Source of the DNA: Cladorhizidae sp. MBARI D1340-BT2
Lineage: Eukaryota > Porifera > Demospongiae > Poecilosclerida > Cladorhizidae
NCBI GenBank assembly: GCA_028752905.1
Contig: JAQNBH010000012.1
Span: 23,893,816 to 23,957,815, forward strand
DNA length: 64,000 nt
Direction of reading: 5' to 3'
Positions 46,000 to 59,489 of this stretch are shown here, in pieces (the stretch's first letter is position 1; every line of letters starts with the position of its first letter). The translations under genes and the position numbers were made by a program. The notes under the pieces are model-generated. The model was not told the origin of the DNA. It worked only from the letters and a program-made list of their open reading frames with translations, and made no database searches.

Positions 46000-48420
46000 A
46001 TGATATATGATATATATAAGTGTGGTTTTGTTTGTTATATGTGATGTCATAGTCATTTCCTATATGTTGTGTATATTCGTCATTGCTCGTGTACTATAAT
46101 ATAGTAATCAGTCTGTTTTCATTCCAAGAAAGTTTTTATTGAACAGTATAACCTTTAAAGGTTAGTGATATAACAAAGATATCACAAGTAGTGAGTAGAC
46201 AGGATTATGGCTTGAGTATTGTTGTATGGGCAGCTAAGAGAGTTTAGCCTAGACACCTAGAAGATCTTCACTTACCTCGAAAGAGTAAACCTCTACATGG
46301 AGGCAAATGAAGTGATAGATGACAAGAAGGTTGCTGTGTTATTAACAGTAATTGGGCCCAAGGGCCATGCCTTATTGCTAGGTTTGCTAGCTCCAACCAA
46401 ACCCAGGGAGAAGTCTTTTGATAAACTTCTAAGAGCACTTAAAGCTCATTATCCAGTATCATTTTTACAGAAGATGTCGGAGAAACAAAGCTGATTTTGT
46501 GGCAGACCTGCGGAACCTAGCAGTCGACTGCCATTTCTTGAAAAGGGCTCAGAGCTTGTGTATATAGAATCAGACAAAAACGATTATTGTCGAGGAAGGA
46601 CTAACATATGCCAAAGCTCTTCACGTTGCCTCAAGGAGCTGAAGTAGCTGATCATTGTGCCAGCGAAATGAAAGGAACTGTCAATGTGAGCGTGTATCAA
46701 TTTATCAGGTTTGTTATCATCATTGTGGGAAGTCTAATGACGGAAAACTGTGCAAGTTCAAAGATGCCAAGTGTTTCAACTATAATATGAAGATTGGACA
46801 TCTTGCTGCAGTATGCAGATCATAGAAGCAATTTCAAGGATGAAAGAAACCTTCACAAAGCTGTACACAGCGAATGGAGACCTCTAAGAGGGAGGAGTTT
46901 AACATTTGGCAACCAACCTGCCACAAACAGTCGGTGTCGATAGTGCCTACCATTCATAGTGGTCAGCAGTAGGTGTCTATGTTCACATAGGAGGAGGAGC
47001 TGCAGGGAGAAACCCTATTCAGGTCCACTGTTGATGGAAGTGTATACAGAAGCAGCTGTGCCTAATCTGTGTGAAGAAGTTATGAGGTCAAAATGTCCTG
47101 GAACAAAGTTGCAACCATCATCGTTATGATTTATACTGGAGAGAAGTCATGCCAGTAGTAGTTGAGCTGATGGTAGAGGTCAAGTATGAGCAGCATGGTC
47201 CAAAGCTAGAGGCAAGGGAACATGTTTGACAGGAAGAAGCTGGTCAAGTAATATTAAACTAGATTGGAAGTTCTTAGATTGGAAGTTCTTATTGGAGATA
47301 TTGAGGAGTTAGCCAGAATGTAGCATGTTGGGCGGTGAACCATGTACCAGCTGTTGCAACATTGAAACCATGGACATGGCCAGCAAAGCCCTGGGAACAT
47401 CGCAGGACCATTCCAGGAAACCAGGTTGTTTGTGTTAATGCTGCTAGAGGTCTACCAAATATCAATCGCCACTACCAATAAGACCATGGATGTGTTGAGA
47501 CAAATCTTTTCAGCATATGGATTGCCACAAGAATTCGTTAATGATAATGGCCTTCGTTCACATCAGATGAGTTTGCGATCTTCACGAAGAGGAATGGAAT
47601 TCATGATATCAGGAGTGCACCATATCACCCTGCCACTCTATTCAGTCAGTGAAACGGACCCTGAAGGCAAGTGTGTCAGATGGAAGAAGTCTTACTCAGG
47701 CACTGCTTACAGATAAGGGTACTCCACATGCTGCTATGGGAGTTCCATGCTCTCTCTTTGTGCAGAGAAGTCTTATAACCAGACTAGATCTGTGGAAACA
47801 TGATTGTAATGCTTATGAAGTCAGTAAACAGTCAGAGCAAAGATAGATCATGATCATTGAGAACAAGACCATACGATTTTTAGGACAGTCAGTGATAGTG
47901 AGGAACCCGAAGATCAGGGACCAGATTGGGTTCCCAGAGTGATTGTTGAGTGCCTTGGACCTGTGTCTTATTTGATCAAAATTAGAGAACATTAATTCTA
48001 TAAATGACATGTGGATTACCTAAAAGAAGTGAAGGATTCAGAACCGAAGGAGCATCCACCATCTAGTGAGTTTGATGTAGTTCCTGATTGGGAGTATCCT
48101 ACTCCAAAGGAGTCCGGATAGATTGCTGTACCGGAGTCACCTGAGAGAGACACTCTATCACAAGAAATCATATCGAATCGGGTTACTGTGGACACTCCTC
48201 GGAATGTACCTGCCTCTTCTGATCCAATTATTATAAGTATTGTGTTTGAGATCGACTTTCCCCTGATGATACTCATGAACAACCACTTATGTTTGTTGTG
48301 TTTCGTATTTGGTGAGGAGGAGTTTGGTATCGTGACATTCCTATGATATTCATCAGTGTGGTTTTGTTTGTGACATGTGATGTCATAGTCATTTCCTGTA
48401 AGCTGTGTATTATTCAGTAC
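46000..48420 (+). mobile_element. Internally deleted LTR element, plus strand
   Basis: LTR-like direct repeats share GTGTGGTTTTGTTTG and GTGATGTCATAGTCATTTCC at about 46018-46075 and 48355-48412. Inside is gag (46297-46800, YLERVNLYMEANEVIDDKK and a zinc-knuckle remnant KIGHLAAVC) followed directly by integrase remnants (47426-47760, IFSAYGLPQEFVNDNG). Protease, RT and RNase H are missing. All frames are broken. Confidence 0.72.
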
Positions 48421-50285
48421 AACTATTCCACCAGGGGATTGTCCCAGTTTTGGCGGGGTTGTCCTGCTTATAGCCGCTCACAGCAGTTATCACATTGTCT
48501 TCCATATGGGGAAGTTCAAGTTCTTACAAACACTCAAGTTCCAGCCGTTACCTAATAACAACTGACTCGGAAATAACAGTAATCATGTAGACAGTTCATG
48601 ACTAGTAAATGTTGTCGTGTGATGGCCACCATTGATCACGACTTGGTTCAATCCTTTGTAAGGAGACATAATAATACAGCCCTATAATATATGCCATCCA
48701 AACTCCACTAACAATCTCGTTACAGATGTAACTGAGTATAGTAAAATTTAAATAGAATACACCATATATGAACTCAGTTGAGCGGGTGCAAATGTCATTT
48801 CAGATGGAGTTATGGTCCAAATTGCACTGATTTTGGTGGAGATTGGATGTGTGCACTGCTGAATTATGTAGCCAAAACCCAAAGTTAGAAGCTCGTTTTG
48901 GTGGTAAAGTTCTCTAACAACAGCTTATGAATAGATTGAGGACATCACAACTGCAAACCAAACACAAGTCAAGTTTTCATCTGCAGAGGTGTTAGGCTAC
49001 TGCAGATATATGTGATTGTGTGCAGTGTTGGCCAGACTGAATTCAATTTAGAAGCACTATATCTGCACCTGTTTAAACTGAGTGTAAATCAAGTACTCCC
49101 CATTTTCACCGTCAACTGAGTTTAAATATGGTGCATTCTATTTAAATTTCACCATAATCGGTTAAATCAAGGTGCAAATAAATTAAGATGTACACTTAAT
49201 TACACTCAGTTTAAAGGTGTGCACCAGTGTATCCTATTACACTCTGTCTGATGGGAGTGGGTGGTGTGCACTGTAAATGAATGCAGTTTATACAGAATGC
49301 ATCATATTTAATCTCAGTTTGAATGGTGCAAATTGGGAGTTATCAATTAAACAACATTTCTTAGGGAAAAAAATCTAATTACACTTATTTTGATGGCGAG
49401 TGTATGTTGGGCACCCTAGAATGGTGAAATTTAGTTAGAATGCACCATATCTGAACTCAGTGTAGTGAATTACTCTCAGTTTAAAAAGACAGCTATATAT
49501 ATAGCAGAGGACTAGAGAGAGAGGAATGGATGGATTGAGGCATGCTCTTGGCAATCAATCCAAAATTGGACAAACACAAGTAACATGTGAATGTGGTGTG
49601 AATGTGAGATGTGCTGATTACCCACTCATACTTACATGCACACACATACACACAGACTTTGGATACTCAAAAGTTTGAGTAAACCAAGACAGGATCGAGA
49701 GTCTGCGGGGAGACACAAAAGGACTATATATATTGCCGAGATCATGAGAGTTGAGACTGCCTAATCTTACATAACCGCTGGTTGTTGCTGGTAAAGGGAA
49801 AGGATCCGCTCCACCAGACTAGTAATTCTTACAATGAAGTGGATGATCTTTCTATATATAAGTAGTTAAGGATCCTAAACCACATGAAAACTGTGGCAAG
49901 CTATTCCATAAATGCAGGATACTTCCAGGAACATTGAGCGAAGAAGAAAGAGACCTTGTCAGCTGATATCCTGGAAAAAGAATGAGAGAAAGCCTGCATA
50001 TCACACCAGTGGTCTATGGAGAAGAAGAAGGCCAAGATTGTTTGCTCATAATAATTACATGTGTCAGCTTATATAGAGACAGCAATTAGTTCACTTTTGG
50101 AGTGGGTCATATATTGTTTGCTACAATAGAGATTCTACCAAAATATGAAGGGAAAAAGCTATAGCTGTAATTGTTACAAAAAAACCACAAACAAAGTAGG
50201 TGTGTAACTGGTTAAGTATCTAGCAAACAGTATATATACCAGCTCCCTGGTAAAGATATCACTACATCACTCTCAAGCTAGCAAG
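48420..50285. other. Intergenic, repeat-like
   Basis: From about 48720 to 49490 phrases such as ACACCATATATGAACTCAGTT and TTTAAATAGAATGCACCATA recur in both direct and inverted forms, suggesting decayed repeats. No gene seen. Confidence 0.5.
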
Positions 50286-50289
50286 CAAT

Positions 50290-51053
<764 letters not shown>

Positions 51054-51059
51054 TGCCAT

Positions 51060-51405
51060 GCCCATTGAACACTGGCTGCTTCTGTCTGGTGGCCACACTG
51101 ATCCCTGCATGAACACTGGCTGCTTCTGTCTGGTGGCCACACTGATCCCTGCATGAACACTGGCTGCTTCTGTCTGGTGGCCACACTGATCCCTGCATGA
51201 ACACTGGCTGCTTCTGTCTGGTGGCCACACTGATCCCTGAATGAACACTGGCTGCTTCTGTCTGGTGGCCACACTGATCCCTGCATGAACACTGGCTGCT
51301 TCTGTCTGGTGGCCACACTGATCCCTGCATGAACACTGGCTGCTTCTGTCTGGTGGCCACACTGATCTCTGCATGAACACTGGCTGCTTCTGTCTGGTGG
51401 CCACG
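51060..51405. repeat. 44-bp minisatellite joining SMAD pseudogene and gypsy protease
   Basis: The unit GAACACTGGCTGCTTCTGTC, TGGTGGCCACACTGATCCCT, GCAT occurs eight times. The last unit runs into the gypsy protease (GGCCACGATTTCCTGATCGA). Confidence 0.95.
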
Positions 51406-51640
51406 ATTTCCTGATCGATTGTGGAGCAGCCGTATGCGTGTTTCCAATTCTCCCACACGAGCGACGATCCATGAAGGAAGGTAAGCCTCTCATAGCTGTG
51501 AATGGCAACTCGATATCTACTTTTGGGTCTCGCCATATCACACATGATCTTGGCCTCACACGACCTACGACTGGGAATTCATCCTCGAAGATGTCAGCTA
51601 TCCAATCATTGGCGCAGATTTCTTTCGCCACCATGATCTT
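51380..51640 (+). pseudogene. Gypsy-type protease fragment, plus strand
   Basis: Reads HDFLIDCGAAVCVFPILPHE, then NGNSISTFGSRHITHDLGL, with the frame shifting to IIGADFFRHHDLLIDI. This is the retropepsin layout FLIDTGAxVSVIP...IATYG...LGADFLxxxxLLVD. The catalytic threonine is replaced by cysteine. Confidence 0.82.
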
Positions 51641-52519
51641 CTGATTGACATCCGCCACAACAAACTCATTGATGCAAAAACATTCTGCAGCGTACCTGCA
51701 GGTGCTTCTAATATTCCAGCGGCTGGTCTCAACTTCCTCCAACCGTCCTCCAAGTACTCCACCATCATTAAGGAGTTTCCATCCATCACCGTCCCCGAGT
51801 TTGACACAGTGGCACCTGCTCATGGGATAGAGCATCACATTACAACCACAGGCCCTCCGGTTTTTGCGCGTCCATGAAGACTTGCACCTGACAAGTTCTT
51901 AATAGCCAAAAAAGAATTTGACGAGATGCTCAAAATGGGGATTATTCAGTCTTCTTCCAGCAGTTGGTCGTCCCCATTACACATGGTGCCCAAGAAGTCA
52001 GGAGCATGGCACCCCTGTGGTGACTATCGTGCCCTCAATGAGAAGACTGTCCCTGACCGCTATCCAATTCCTCATATTCAGGATTTAGGTGCTCAACTCA
52101 GGGGAAAGACCATATTTTCCAAAATCGATTTGGTGCGTGCATACCACCAAATCCCGATGAAAAAGGAGGACATTGCAAAGACAGCCATCATCACACCATT
52201 TGGCCTATTTGAGTATCACAGGATGCCCTATGGCCTTTCCAATGCAGCACAAACTTTCCAAAGATTCATGGATGAAGTCTGCCGCGGTCTAGATTTTGTC
52301 TACATCTATTTGGATGACCTCTTGGTTACAAGCATGACCCCAGAAGAACATGAGTCTCATCTCCGGCAACTTTTCGAACGTTTGGCTAAGTTTGGTTTGG
52401 TCATTAACCCTGAAAAATGCGAGTTTGGCGTATCTGAACTTCACTTCCTTGGTCATCACATTGATACATCTGGTGTAGGCCCCTTCCCGATCGCATTCGA
52501 GCCATCAGAGATTTTCTGA
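51640..52519 (+). pseudogene. Gypsy-type reverse transcriptase, plus strand
   Basis: The largest intact piece is 51926-52519: [58 protein letters not shown] and YLDD at 52307-52318. A TGA at 51878 (after VFARP) and a shift after 52480 break the frame. Confidence 0.93.
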
Positions 52520-53373
52520 CCCCATCTAATACTTCTACTCTTCGCGAATATCTTGGGCTAATTAACTATTACCACCGCTTCATCCCGAACTGTGCAAATA
52601 TACTCCATCCTCTTTACGAACTCCTCAAAGGCAAGCAAAAGATCTTTCACTGGACTGACAAGTGTACGACAGCCTTCCAGCAAAGCAAGCAGATACTGAC
52701 AGAGACCAGCATGTTGGCCCATCCAAGCCTGGATGCCCTGACCAGCATCACAGTGGATGCCTCTGATGTAGCTGTCGGTGCTGTCCTTGAGCAGTACCTC
52801 CACGGGACTTGGACTCCAATTTCCTTCTTTTCCCGGAAGCTTCGTGACCCAGAAACACGATACTCTGCATTCGACCGAGAGCTCCTTGCTGTTTATCTCG
52901 CTATTCGTCATTTTTGACATTTCGTGGAAGGTCGTCAGTTTCATGTATACACAGATCACAAGCCATTGACTTTCGCCATTGCTAGTGGCTCGGATAGATG
53001 GACACCACGCCAAGTTCGTCACATGTCTTATATCTCTGAGTTCACCACGGACCTCCGTCACATTCAGGGCAAGAAGAATGTAGTAGCTGATGCACTTTCT
53101 CGAGTTCAACTGAATGAAATTGCCACTACTTCTTCAGACTCCATGAACTACGAGGCAATGGCGGATGCTCAACAGACGGATAATGAAACCCGTGCCCTAC
53201 GCCATGCTGTTACATCACTTCAGCTCGAAGAGATTCCAATCGGATCTGGCCGCCTGCTTTTGTGTGATATATCTATGGGCCGTGCTCACCCAATTGTTCC
53301 AGTACCATTCCGGCGGTTAGTCTTTGATACACTACACAATACCTCCCACCCAGGAATCAGGACAACCAACTAA
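52519..53373 (+). pseudogene. Gypsy-type RT connection and RNase H
   Basis: Reads TSITVDASDVAVGAVLEQ, SAFDRELLAVYLAIRHF then TGA at 52915-52917, FHVYTDHKPLTFAI and HIQGKKNVVADALSRV. RNase H D-E-D residues and the DALSR linker are present. Confidence 0.92.
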
Positions 53374-54775
53374 CTGATAGCTGCACGTTTTGTTTGGCAC
53401 GGCCTCCATCGTGACATCTCCAAGTGGGCAAAAAGTTGTCTCTCTTGCCAGCAATCAAAAGTCCATCGACACACAGCCAGTCCACTTCAGGACTTTGAGA
53501 CACCGACTGCCCGTTTTCAGCATGTACACACGTCGACATTGTCGGGCCTTTACTGCCTTCCAAAGGGCATTCCTACCTGTTCACAATGGTTGATCGCTTC
53601 ACTCGATGGCCAGAAGCCATTCCATTGGTCGATATGACGGCAGAGTCTTGTGCATACGCAATAGTGAATGGTTGGATTTCGAGATTTGGTGTTCCATCTA
53701 CTATTATTTCTGACAGAGGTCGACAGTTCACATCCGACCTTTGGGCAGCAATACTCAAATTGTTGGGTATCTCAAAAATGCACACTACTGCTTACCATCC
53801 CCAGACCAACGGCATGGTCGAACGACTGCACTGGCAGCTGAAAGCCTCCCTCCGTGCTAAACTCTCGTCCGTCACTTGGTACGATGAACTTCCCATTGTT
53901 CTCCTAGGCATTCGGGCAGCTTTTAAGGAAGATCTATCCTGCTCTGCTGCCGAGCTTTTTATGGCACTAACTTACGGCTTCCTGGTGAATTCATCGCACC
54001 ATCAAAGGATCAATCCCAATTTAAGCCTCCAAGGGTCGAAAAAATCATGCGCGTTTTTAATTATGCGAGCGGTCAAAAGGTGTCAAATGTGTTAATGAAA
54101 CTTATAATGAACTGATGGCTGCTTCAGGAACCTTCAGGAACATTAAGAACATTAAGATACCCTAGCCCTAGCCCTAGCCCCTAGCATTATAAGTTTCATT
54201 AACACATTCAACACCTTTTGACCGCTCGCATAATTAAAAACGCGCACGATTTTTTCGACCCTTGGATTGATCCCCATCAAATACTATTCTCGATGTTACG
54301 ACTTACGCTGGTCGACTCAAGCAACATATGAGCCGTCTGCAGCCGACCCAAACATCCAAGCATGGCAACAAGACCTTCCATGTTCCATTCGACTTGCAAG
54401 CCAGTTCGCACGTTTTTGTTCGGCATGATGCACATCGGACACCACTGCAACGACCCTATGATGGTATATATAAGGTTCTCGCCGGACACGAGAAGTATTA
54501 TGACATTGCTTTCAATAACAGGGTTGACAAGGTCTCCCTTGACAGATTGAAAGCAGCTTATCTCGATGAAGATGCATCATCTTCAATTTCACCCTCATCA
54601 TGTCGAACCAATCGACAGCCAATGTTTTCTCCTACAGTTAGTCATCCGACACCGTCGCCAAATGCCACACCCTTCGTTCCAGCCTCCCAGCCTCCCACCG
54701 CTCCGTCAGCTGTTCCAAGTACGCACACCACTCGTTATGGTCGGGAAGTACGCCTTCCGGCACGATTTCAATGAT
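53373..54775 (+). pseudogene. Gypsy-type integrase split by a fold-back element
   Basis: The zinc-binding part is visible near 53390-53470 in shifted frames. The core at 53586-54030 has MVDRFTRWPEAIPLVDMTAE, TIISDRGRQFTSDLWAAIL and YHPQTNGMVERLHWQLKASL (D and E residues present). After the insertion, the C-terminal part at 54328-54774 has VFVRHDAHRTPLQRPYDGIY and VSLDRLKAAYL. No LTRs could be identified around this element. Confidence 0.9.
54031..54263. mobile_element. Fold-back element (79-bp inverted arms) in gypsy integrase
   Basis: The left arm 54031-54109 and right arm 54185-54263 are inverse complements with about three mismatches. The spacer holds CCCTAGCCCTAGCCCCTAG. GGATCAATCC lies just outside both arms in inverted order, adding to the palindrome. 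Total length is about 233 bp. Confidence 0.93.
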
Positions 54776-55438
54776 CACTTCCACTGGTGGGGGAGAACTT
54801 GTAATGGTTACATAACTGCACATCCGGTTTTCGTCTACTCCGTTCACCACACCCACTTGTGTGGGCAGACATTGTATTAGGTAGTGACTTATTTTCTAAT
54901 TAACGCTCATTCGATTGTTCTAGAAACCACGAGTCCTTTGGTGTGAATGTTAAGCTCATAACTTTCATTTTGACTTGGTAGCCCGACGCTACAACGTTAA
55001 AAAAATTATAATAATAATTTAAATGCCATTCCCATCTTCCGCGGATTTGTTAGATAAAGTTGACTGCAAATCTCTAAAAGCTGTTCTTCAGGGGAAAGCT
55101 ACACAATGAATCATTTATGATACCCTGGAATTGTTCCCAGTCCCTTCACTTTGACGAAGGCCATTCCAAGCACTAAAAGAAGTTTGACGCGTCACAAAAT
55201 AACTAGACCATAAATAGTGACGACCCTTAACCATGCACGGATCGTGCGTTCAGTGTTGGGCAATAATAATTTGGTTAAAAATACTTAAGTATTGTGGTTC
55301 CTCTCTATATATATGCACATATATAGTAAATATCTGCAAATATCTGCAACGTAATTCTTCAAACTGATTCTATTTCTAATGTGAAAATAATGAAAATGAA
55401 TATGCAAATTTTATTAGTTGGTTGGAGACTTAAGTGGT

Positions 55439-57919
55439 ATAGCAGCCAGGGCCGTATTATCCATAAGGCTGACTAGGCTGAAGCCTAGGGGCCCACCAAG
55501 AGTAGGGGCCCACCAAAAACAGGAGGCCATGCGCAACCTTTTTTTTCCGTACCGAAAAGTAAACGTGAGGTTGGTGCGCGTATCTATTCCCAGATATATA
55601 CCTAGGGTGTGTTTATCGGTAGGCAATATTTAGTTTCTCCTCGTGTCCGAAGAACTGGAGGCTTGATAGAGGAGTTCTTGGTGCTATTCCTCTCTAGGAT
55701 TACTTACTGGTACTTCATTACTCAAATCTCAAAAGGTTTTCAGCTGATAATAATTAAAAAGTGTCCCCCCCTTCCTGAGCAGCGGGACACTCGTAACTTA
55801 ATATTGTGGATAATTTTATTAATTAAGTACTGTCGACTTCTTTTTAAAATATAGATTGTTATTAGGTTAGTTACTAAATAGTTTCACACTGTGCTGTATT
55901 ATACATGTGATGGCCTTAACAGGCTCAGCAATAGCAACATTAAATCATTAAAAAAAGTAAAGCGAAGAACTCTTGTTACCAAGGTGAGGAACTAACTTTA
56001 CTTCAGCTAACCTAGTTTCTTTTATGACTGTTTGATCAAGCTAAATTGTGTATAGTAAATAGTTTAGGTAGCGCATCTAAATAGTGTAGAATAGTAAATA
56101 ATTTAGCTAGCGTAGCTAAATAGCTAGCTAACTATATAGCTAGCGCTTCATGAATCTAGCTAGCTAACGGACCCAAGTAGCTAACCAGCTAGCGCACCCA
56201 TATAGCTAGCTGGCTAAAGTACCCAAGTAGCTAGCAAGCTAGCGCACCCATATTCCTAGTTAGCAGTTAATAGCTATCGCTAAATAGCCTTTTCTTTCCT
56301 GAGAACACTGTGCTGGTTTTGTTATATAGTCCTTGCTCACATTCAGTTGTTCACTTATCAATATATTTTACATATAGGATTGCAGCAACATCTGTGATGA
56401 AGCAACATCTGTCATGTAACATAACCATGAGACTATATACTTAAATAGATACAGTTTTATACGTCCTCTGTGAGTGGTAGGTCTGAAAGCTGGCGGCTAA
56501 CCACGGTACATCTATATATACAGGGTGAGGTGTCTGGTGCCATCCTGCCGTTGCAGAAAGCACAGTCACATCTCTGACTTCCTCACACTTGGTAATGGTC
56601 TCCCTTGCCATTCAGCCTGTTGGGGTACTTCTCAGCCAGGTTTGGCCCACTTCGGCAACCTATGCTCAGCATGTGCATTGGTCCTGCCAATGGTAAACTT
56701 TAGCGTGGTGGGTCCAAAGAATAGCGGAAAACAATGCATTTGGCAGGATGGAGGAACATTAGGTCCTGGTTGAAGGATGAATGGGGTGCTCTGTAGAGCA
56801 ATGTCGTCATCTAGAATTTGAAATGAAATAATAATGGTTTATATGTAAAGTTTGCTTGATATAAAAACATTTGTCTGTGTAGTAGCTAATAATATTACTG
56901 TTATTATTCTTATTGCAGGAATATCATACCTTCCCCAGCAGTTGTCCAGATATATTGGCGAGCATCCACACGGCTGGTTCCACTTCATCTGATCTTCCTC
57001 TCCTCTGCTATCCTCTTCCTGCAGCTCTTCCCTTCCTCTGCTGTCCTCTACCTGCAGCTCTTCCCCTATTACCACTACCTCCCATTGACATCTGCTGACT
57101 AAGACCTCTCACTGTATCTCTCCCCCTGTTTCCACTTGCTCCAACATCCATACTTGCACTCTCATTCTTGATCTCTTCAAAATTGCTACTCATATCTATT
57201 TCTCATCATCACTACAACTATTTGAGTCACAGTATATACAATCACCAATGCTATTATCATCTATATAGTAGAGTCTTGGTATCATAACCACAGGCCATTC
57301 ACATAGTAACAACCACGAACAGCGTAACTGAACAGGATAACTAACCACAGTAAAATAAAATATCCGGAGAGGTCAAATTAAAGTGGCTGTCATGATTATC
57401 GTGACAATGGTCTAAAAGGGTGACAATACTACTGTCCCGAATACGTGTCAATTTTTTAATTTTTTTAAATTTTTATTTACATGCATAGTACAATGCAGTA
57501 TAGAGTACAATGTCCTTTTAAGTAAGTAAGAACAATAAATTAAATTATAGATATGCCTGCGCGTACGAAATCGTGACAATGTCTGCAAGTGTTGCACTAT
57601 TAAAAAATAAATGTCCGCTAAGTGTTTCACTATATTAAAATAATAAATTGTCGTTCAATTTATGTGAAGCACAGTCAGGCGGGTGGGCCCTTGGGTCACC
57701 CCGCTCCCCAATCTTAATTTTTCAGTTGGTCAAAAATGATGTAAACAATGGAATGTACTGAGTCAGTTGCTCTTGTGAAACGTGGCGCCAGACTCTCAGC
57801 CTGCGGCCGCGGTATGAACACGCGAAGATCGCGGGGATGGAAGGGGGGCTGCGGAGGGGCCCAAATGAAGCTCGAAGCCTAGGGGCCCTCCCTTGGGTTA
57901 ATACGGCACTGATAGCAGC
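55439..57919. mobile_element. hAT-type non-autonomous DNA transposon with 8-bp target duplication
   Basis: ATAGCAGC at 55439-55446 and 57912-57919 flanks the element. The ends are CAGGGCCGTATTA (left) and, in complement, CAGTGCCGTATTA (right). The subterminal AAGCCTAGGGGCCC also matches in inverse. An 8-bp duplication and CAG-GCCGTA ends are hAT hallmarks. Inside (2465 bp) I see no transposase domains. A minus-strand frame at 57193-57008 is Arg/Gly-rich (GNRGRAAGRG). Confidence 0.92.
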
Positions 57920-58986
57920 ACGCTATTTTACAGGATTTCAATGATGTTTCATCTTTTTTTAATGGTCGTCAGCTCTTCCATGTTCCGATTGGGGATGTTG
58001 TACAGACCAATCGGACATCTTGTTGAGAAATTTAATTAACCATGTACTTGACTTTCACCTGGTAAGATCATTAGCTGTATGGGATGCACCTGTTGGACCA
58101 GGCCTACCACTGATGTAAGTGAATGGAACCCCAAATATATATCAGCGGAACCCCCATTACACACGTGCTGTGATGTATACTAATGGGGTTACATATTTTG
58201 ATATACTCGGCTACAGCCACACCCACAAACAAACAGGACTTGGAGGTAGTCTGTTCACAGAACTTGACTTACTCCGTCTTTGCAAATGCTAATGTTACAT
58301 GTACATCTGGTACACTGTGTAGATTGTAGGGATGCCTAAGCTGATCAATCAGCATAGAAGTATAGGACAAGCTAGCTCCTGTGGCTATAGCAATTTTTTT
58401 TTGCATGAAATTTTAGCACCTAAACAGGAATTCCCTGAAATGTTCATTTTTTTGTAACACATAGCAACTAGTCCTAGTAGCCAACTATTATGTTTATTCG
58501 GGCCTCTTACACTTCTGTGGCCAGGGTGGGTCATAGTTTCTCCCCACCTCATTCAATACACTTTACTTGTGTGGCCAGAGCTGGCCAGGCCCTTCTCCCT
58601 ACCTCATTCAATACTTCTTGCACATGTGGCCAGGATGGGCCGGCCCTTCTCCCTACCTCATGCAATACCTCTTGTATATGTGGCCAGGCCGGACCGGATT
58701 CTTCTCCCTACCGCATGCAACACAACCATTGATAGACACAAGACAATAATTTGGTTATATTCAGTACACTAGGACTAGCACATGTAGATAGGCCCATCTA
58801 GAAATGTGAAGAGGAACAGAGGCAGGGAAATATTTACACGAGTTCATCATGTGCATTGACACTTGCTCTTGAGGTTTACTAGTATTTTAATGACATAAGT
58901 ATATATTTATATAATGCAATAATGTTCTCTCTGGACTAAATTTATTTGTAAGTAAACATTTAACAATCAAATTATTGTGCCAATTA
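57920..58986. repeat. Intergenic with 54-bp tandem repeat (58500-58735)
   Basis: About four units contain GTGGCCAGGATGGGCCGGCC and CTTCTCCCTACCTCATGCAA. Short inverted CTAGTCCTAGT words bracket the array (58471 and 58768 region). No gene seen in the rest. Confidence 0.75.
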
Positions 58987-59116
58987 TTAAAGTTCCTTTA
59001 TAATGTCAATGATGACCTGGGCACAATCCTCCCAATTGCCCTCCACACATATATGCAGCAGACTTCTGAAAGTTGTGCTGATAGCAGAATTTCTCCAGGC
59101 TTCTAGAGCGGCCCTC
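58987..59116 (-). CDS. Death-domain gene, last exon
   Basis: In minus orientation after acceptor tatttgcag. Reads RAALEAWRNSAISTTFRSLL, HICVEGNWEDCAQVIIDIIK, EL, stop at 58987-58989. This is the second half of a death fold (L--W----...T---LL--L---G---CA--I). Phase matches the upstream exon. Confidence 0.75.
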
Positions 59117-59170
59117 CTGCAAATAGAGTGCATCTCTAATACCACATCAACACAAATATTTAGCTAGTAC

Positions 59171-59370
59171 CTTTGTTGATAAGGACTGTCCCTATTATTA
59201 GCCTTGATATCCGACACATGTGGACACAAGTTCAAGCCTAGAAGATCTGGCATGTCATCCCAAGAAACCAATTCTTGAGCAATTCGACGTAGATGTCCCT
59301 CTGCCTTTATTCTGACATCTAAGCCACCACGCTTTCCCGTTGGGATTTTGTCCAGGAAAGCCTTGTATTT
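59171..59370 (-). CDS. Death-domain gene, penultimate exon
   Basis: In minus orientation, acceptor ttgctgtag and donor gtacta. Reads KYKAFLDKIPTGKRGGLDVR, EGHLRRIAQELVSWDDMPDL, LGLNLCPHVSDIKANNRDSP, YQQ plus two bases. L--IA--L-SWD-LP-LLGL----V--I is a typical first half of a death domain as in apoptosis and innate-immune adaptors. Family member unknown. Confidence 0.75.
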
Positions 59371-59424
59371 CTACAGCAAGAATAATAATAACAACAGAAA
59401 CAACTAGAGGTTGGTGTTGCTAAC

Positions 59425-59486
59425 CTGTTCCTTGGTACTGGTGGTAAATGCAAGGAGTGCTTCTGCTTCTTGTGTTCTTGTGCCAC
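59425..59486 (-). CDS. Death-domain gene, upstream exon
   Basis: In minus orientation, acceptor gttgctgcag and donor gttagc. With one base from an unseen upstream exon it reads GTRTQEAEALLAFTTSTKEQ and joins the next exon at a codon boundary. Only 62 bp, supported by phase. Upstream exons were not found. Confidence 0.55.
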
Positions 59487-59489
59487 CTG

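Noticed and set aside
54165..54185. Telomere-like CCCTAG repeat
   Set aside because: Only three short units in the spacer of a fold-back element, and not the animal TTAGGG sequence.
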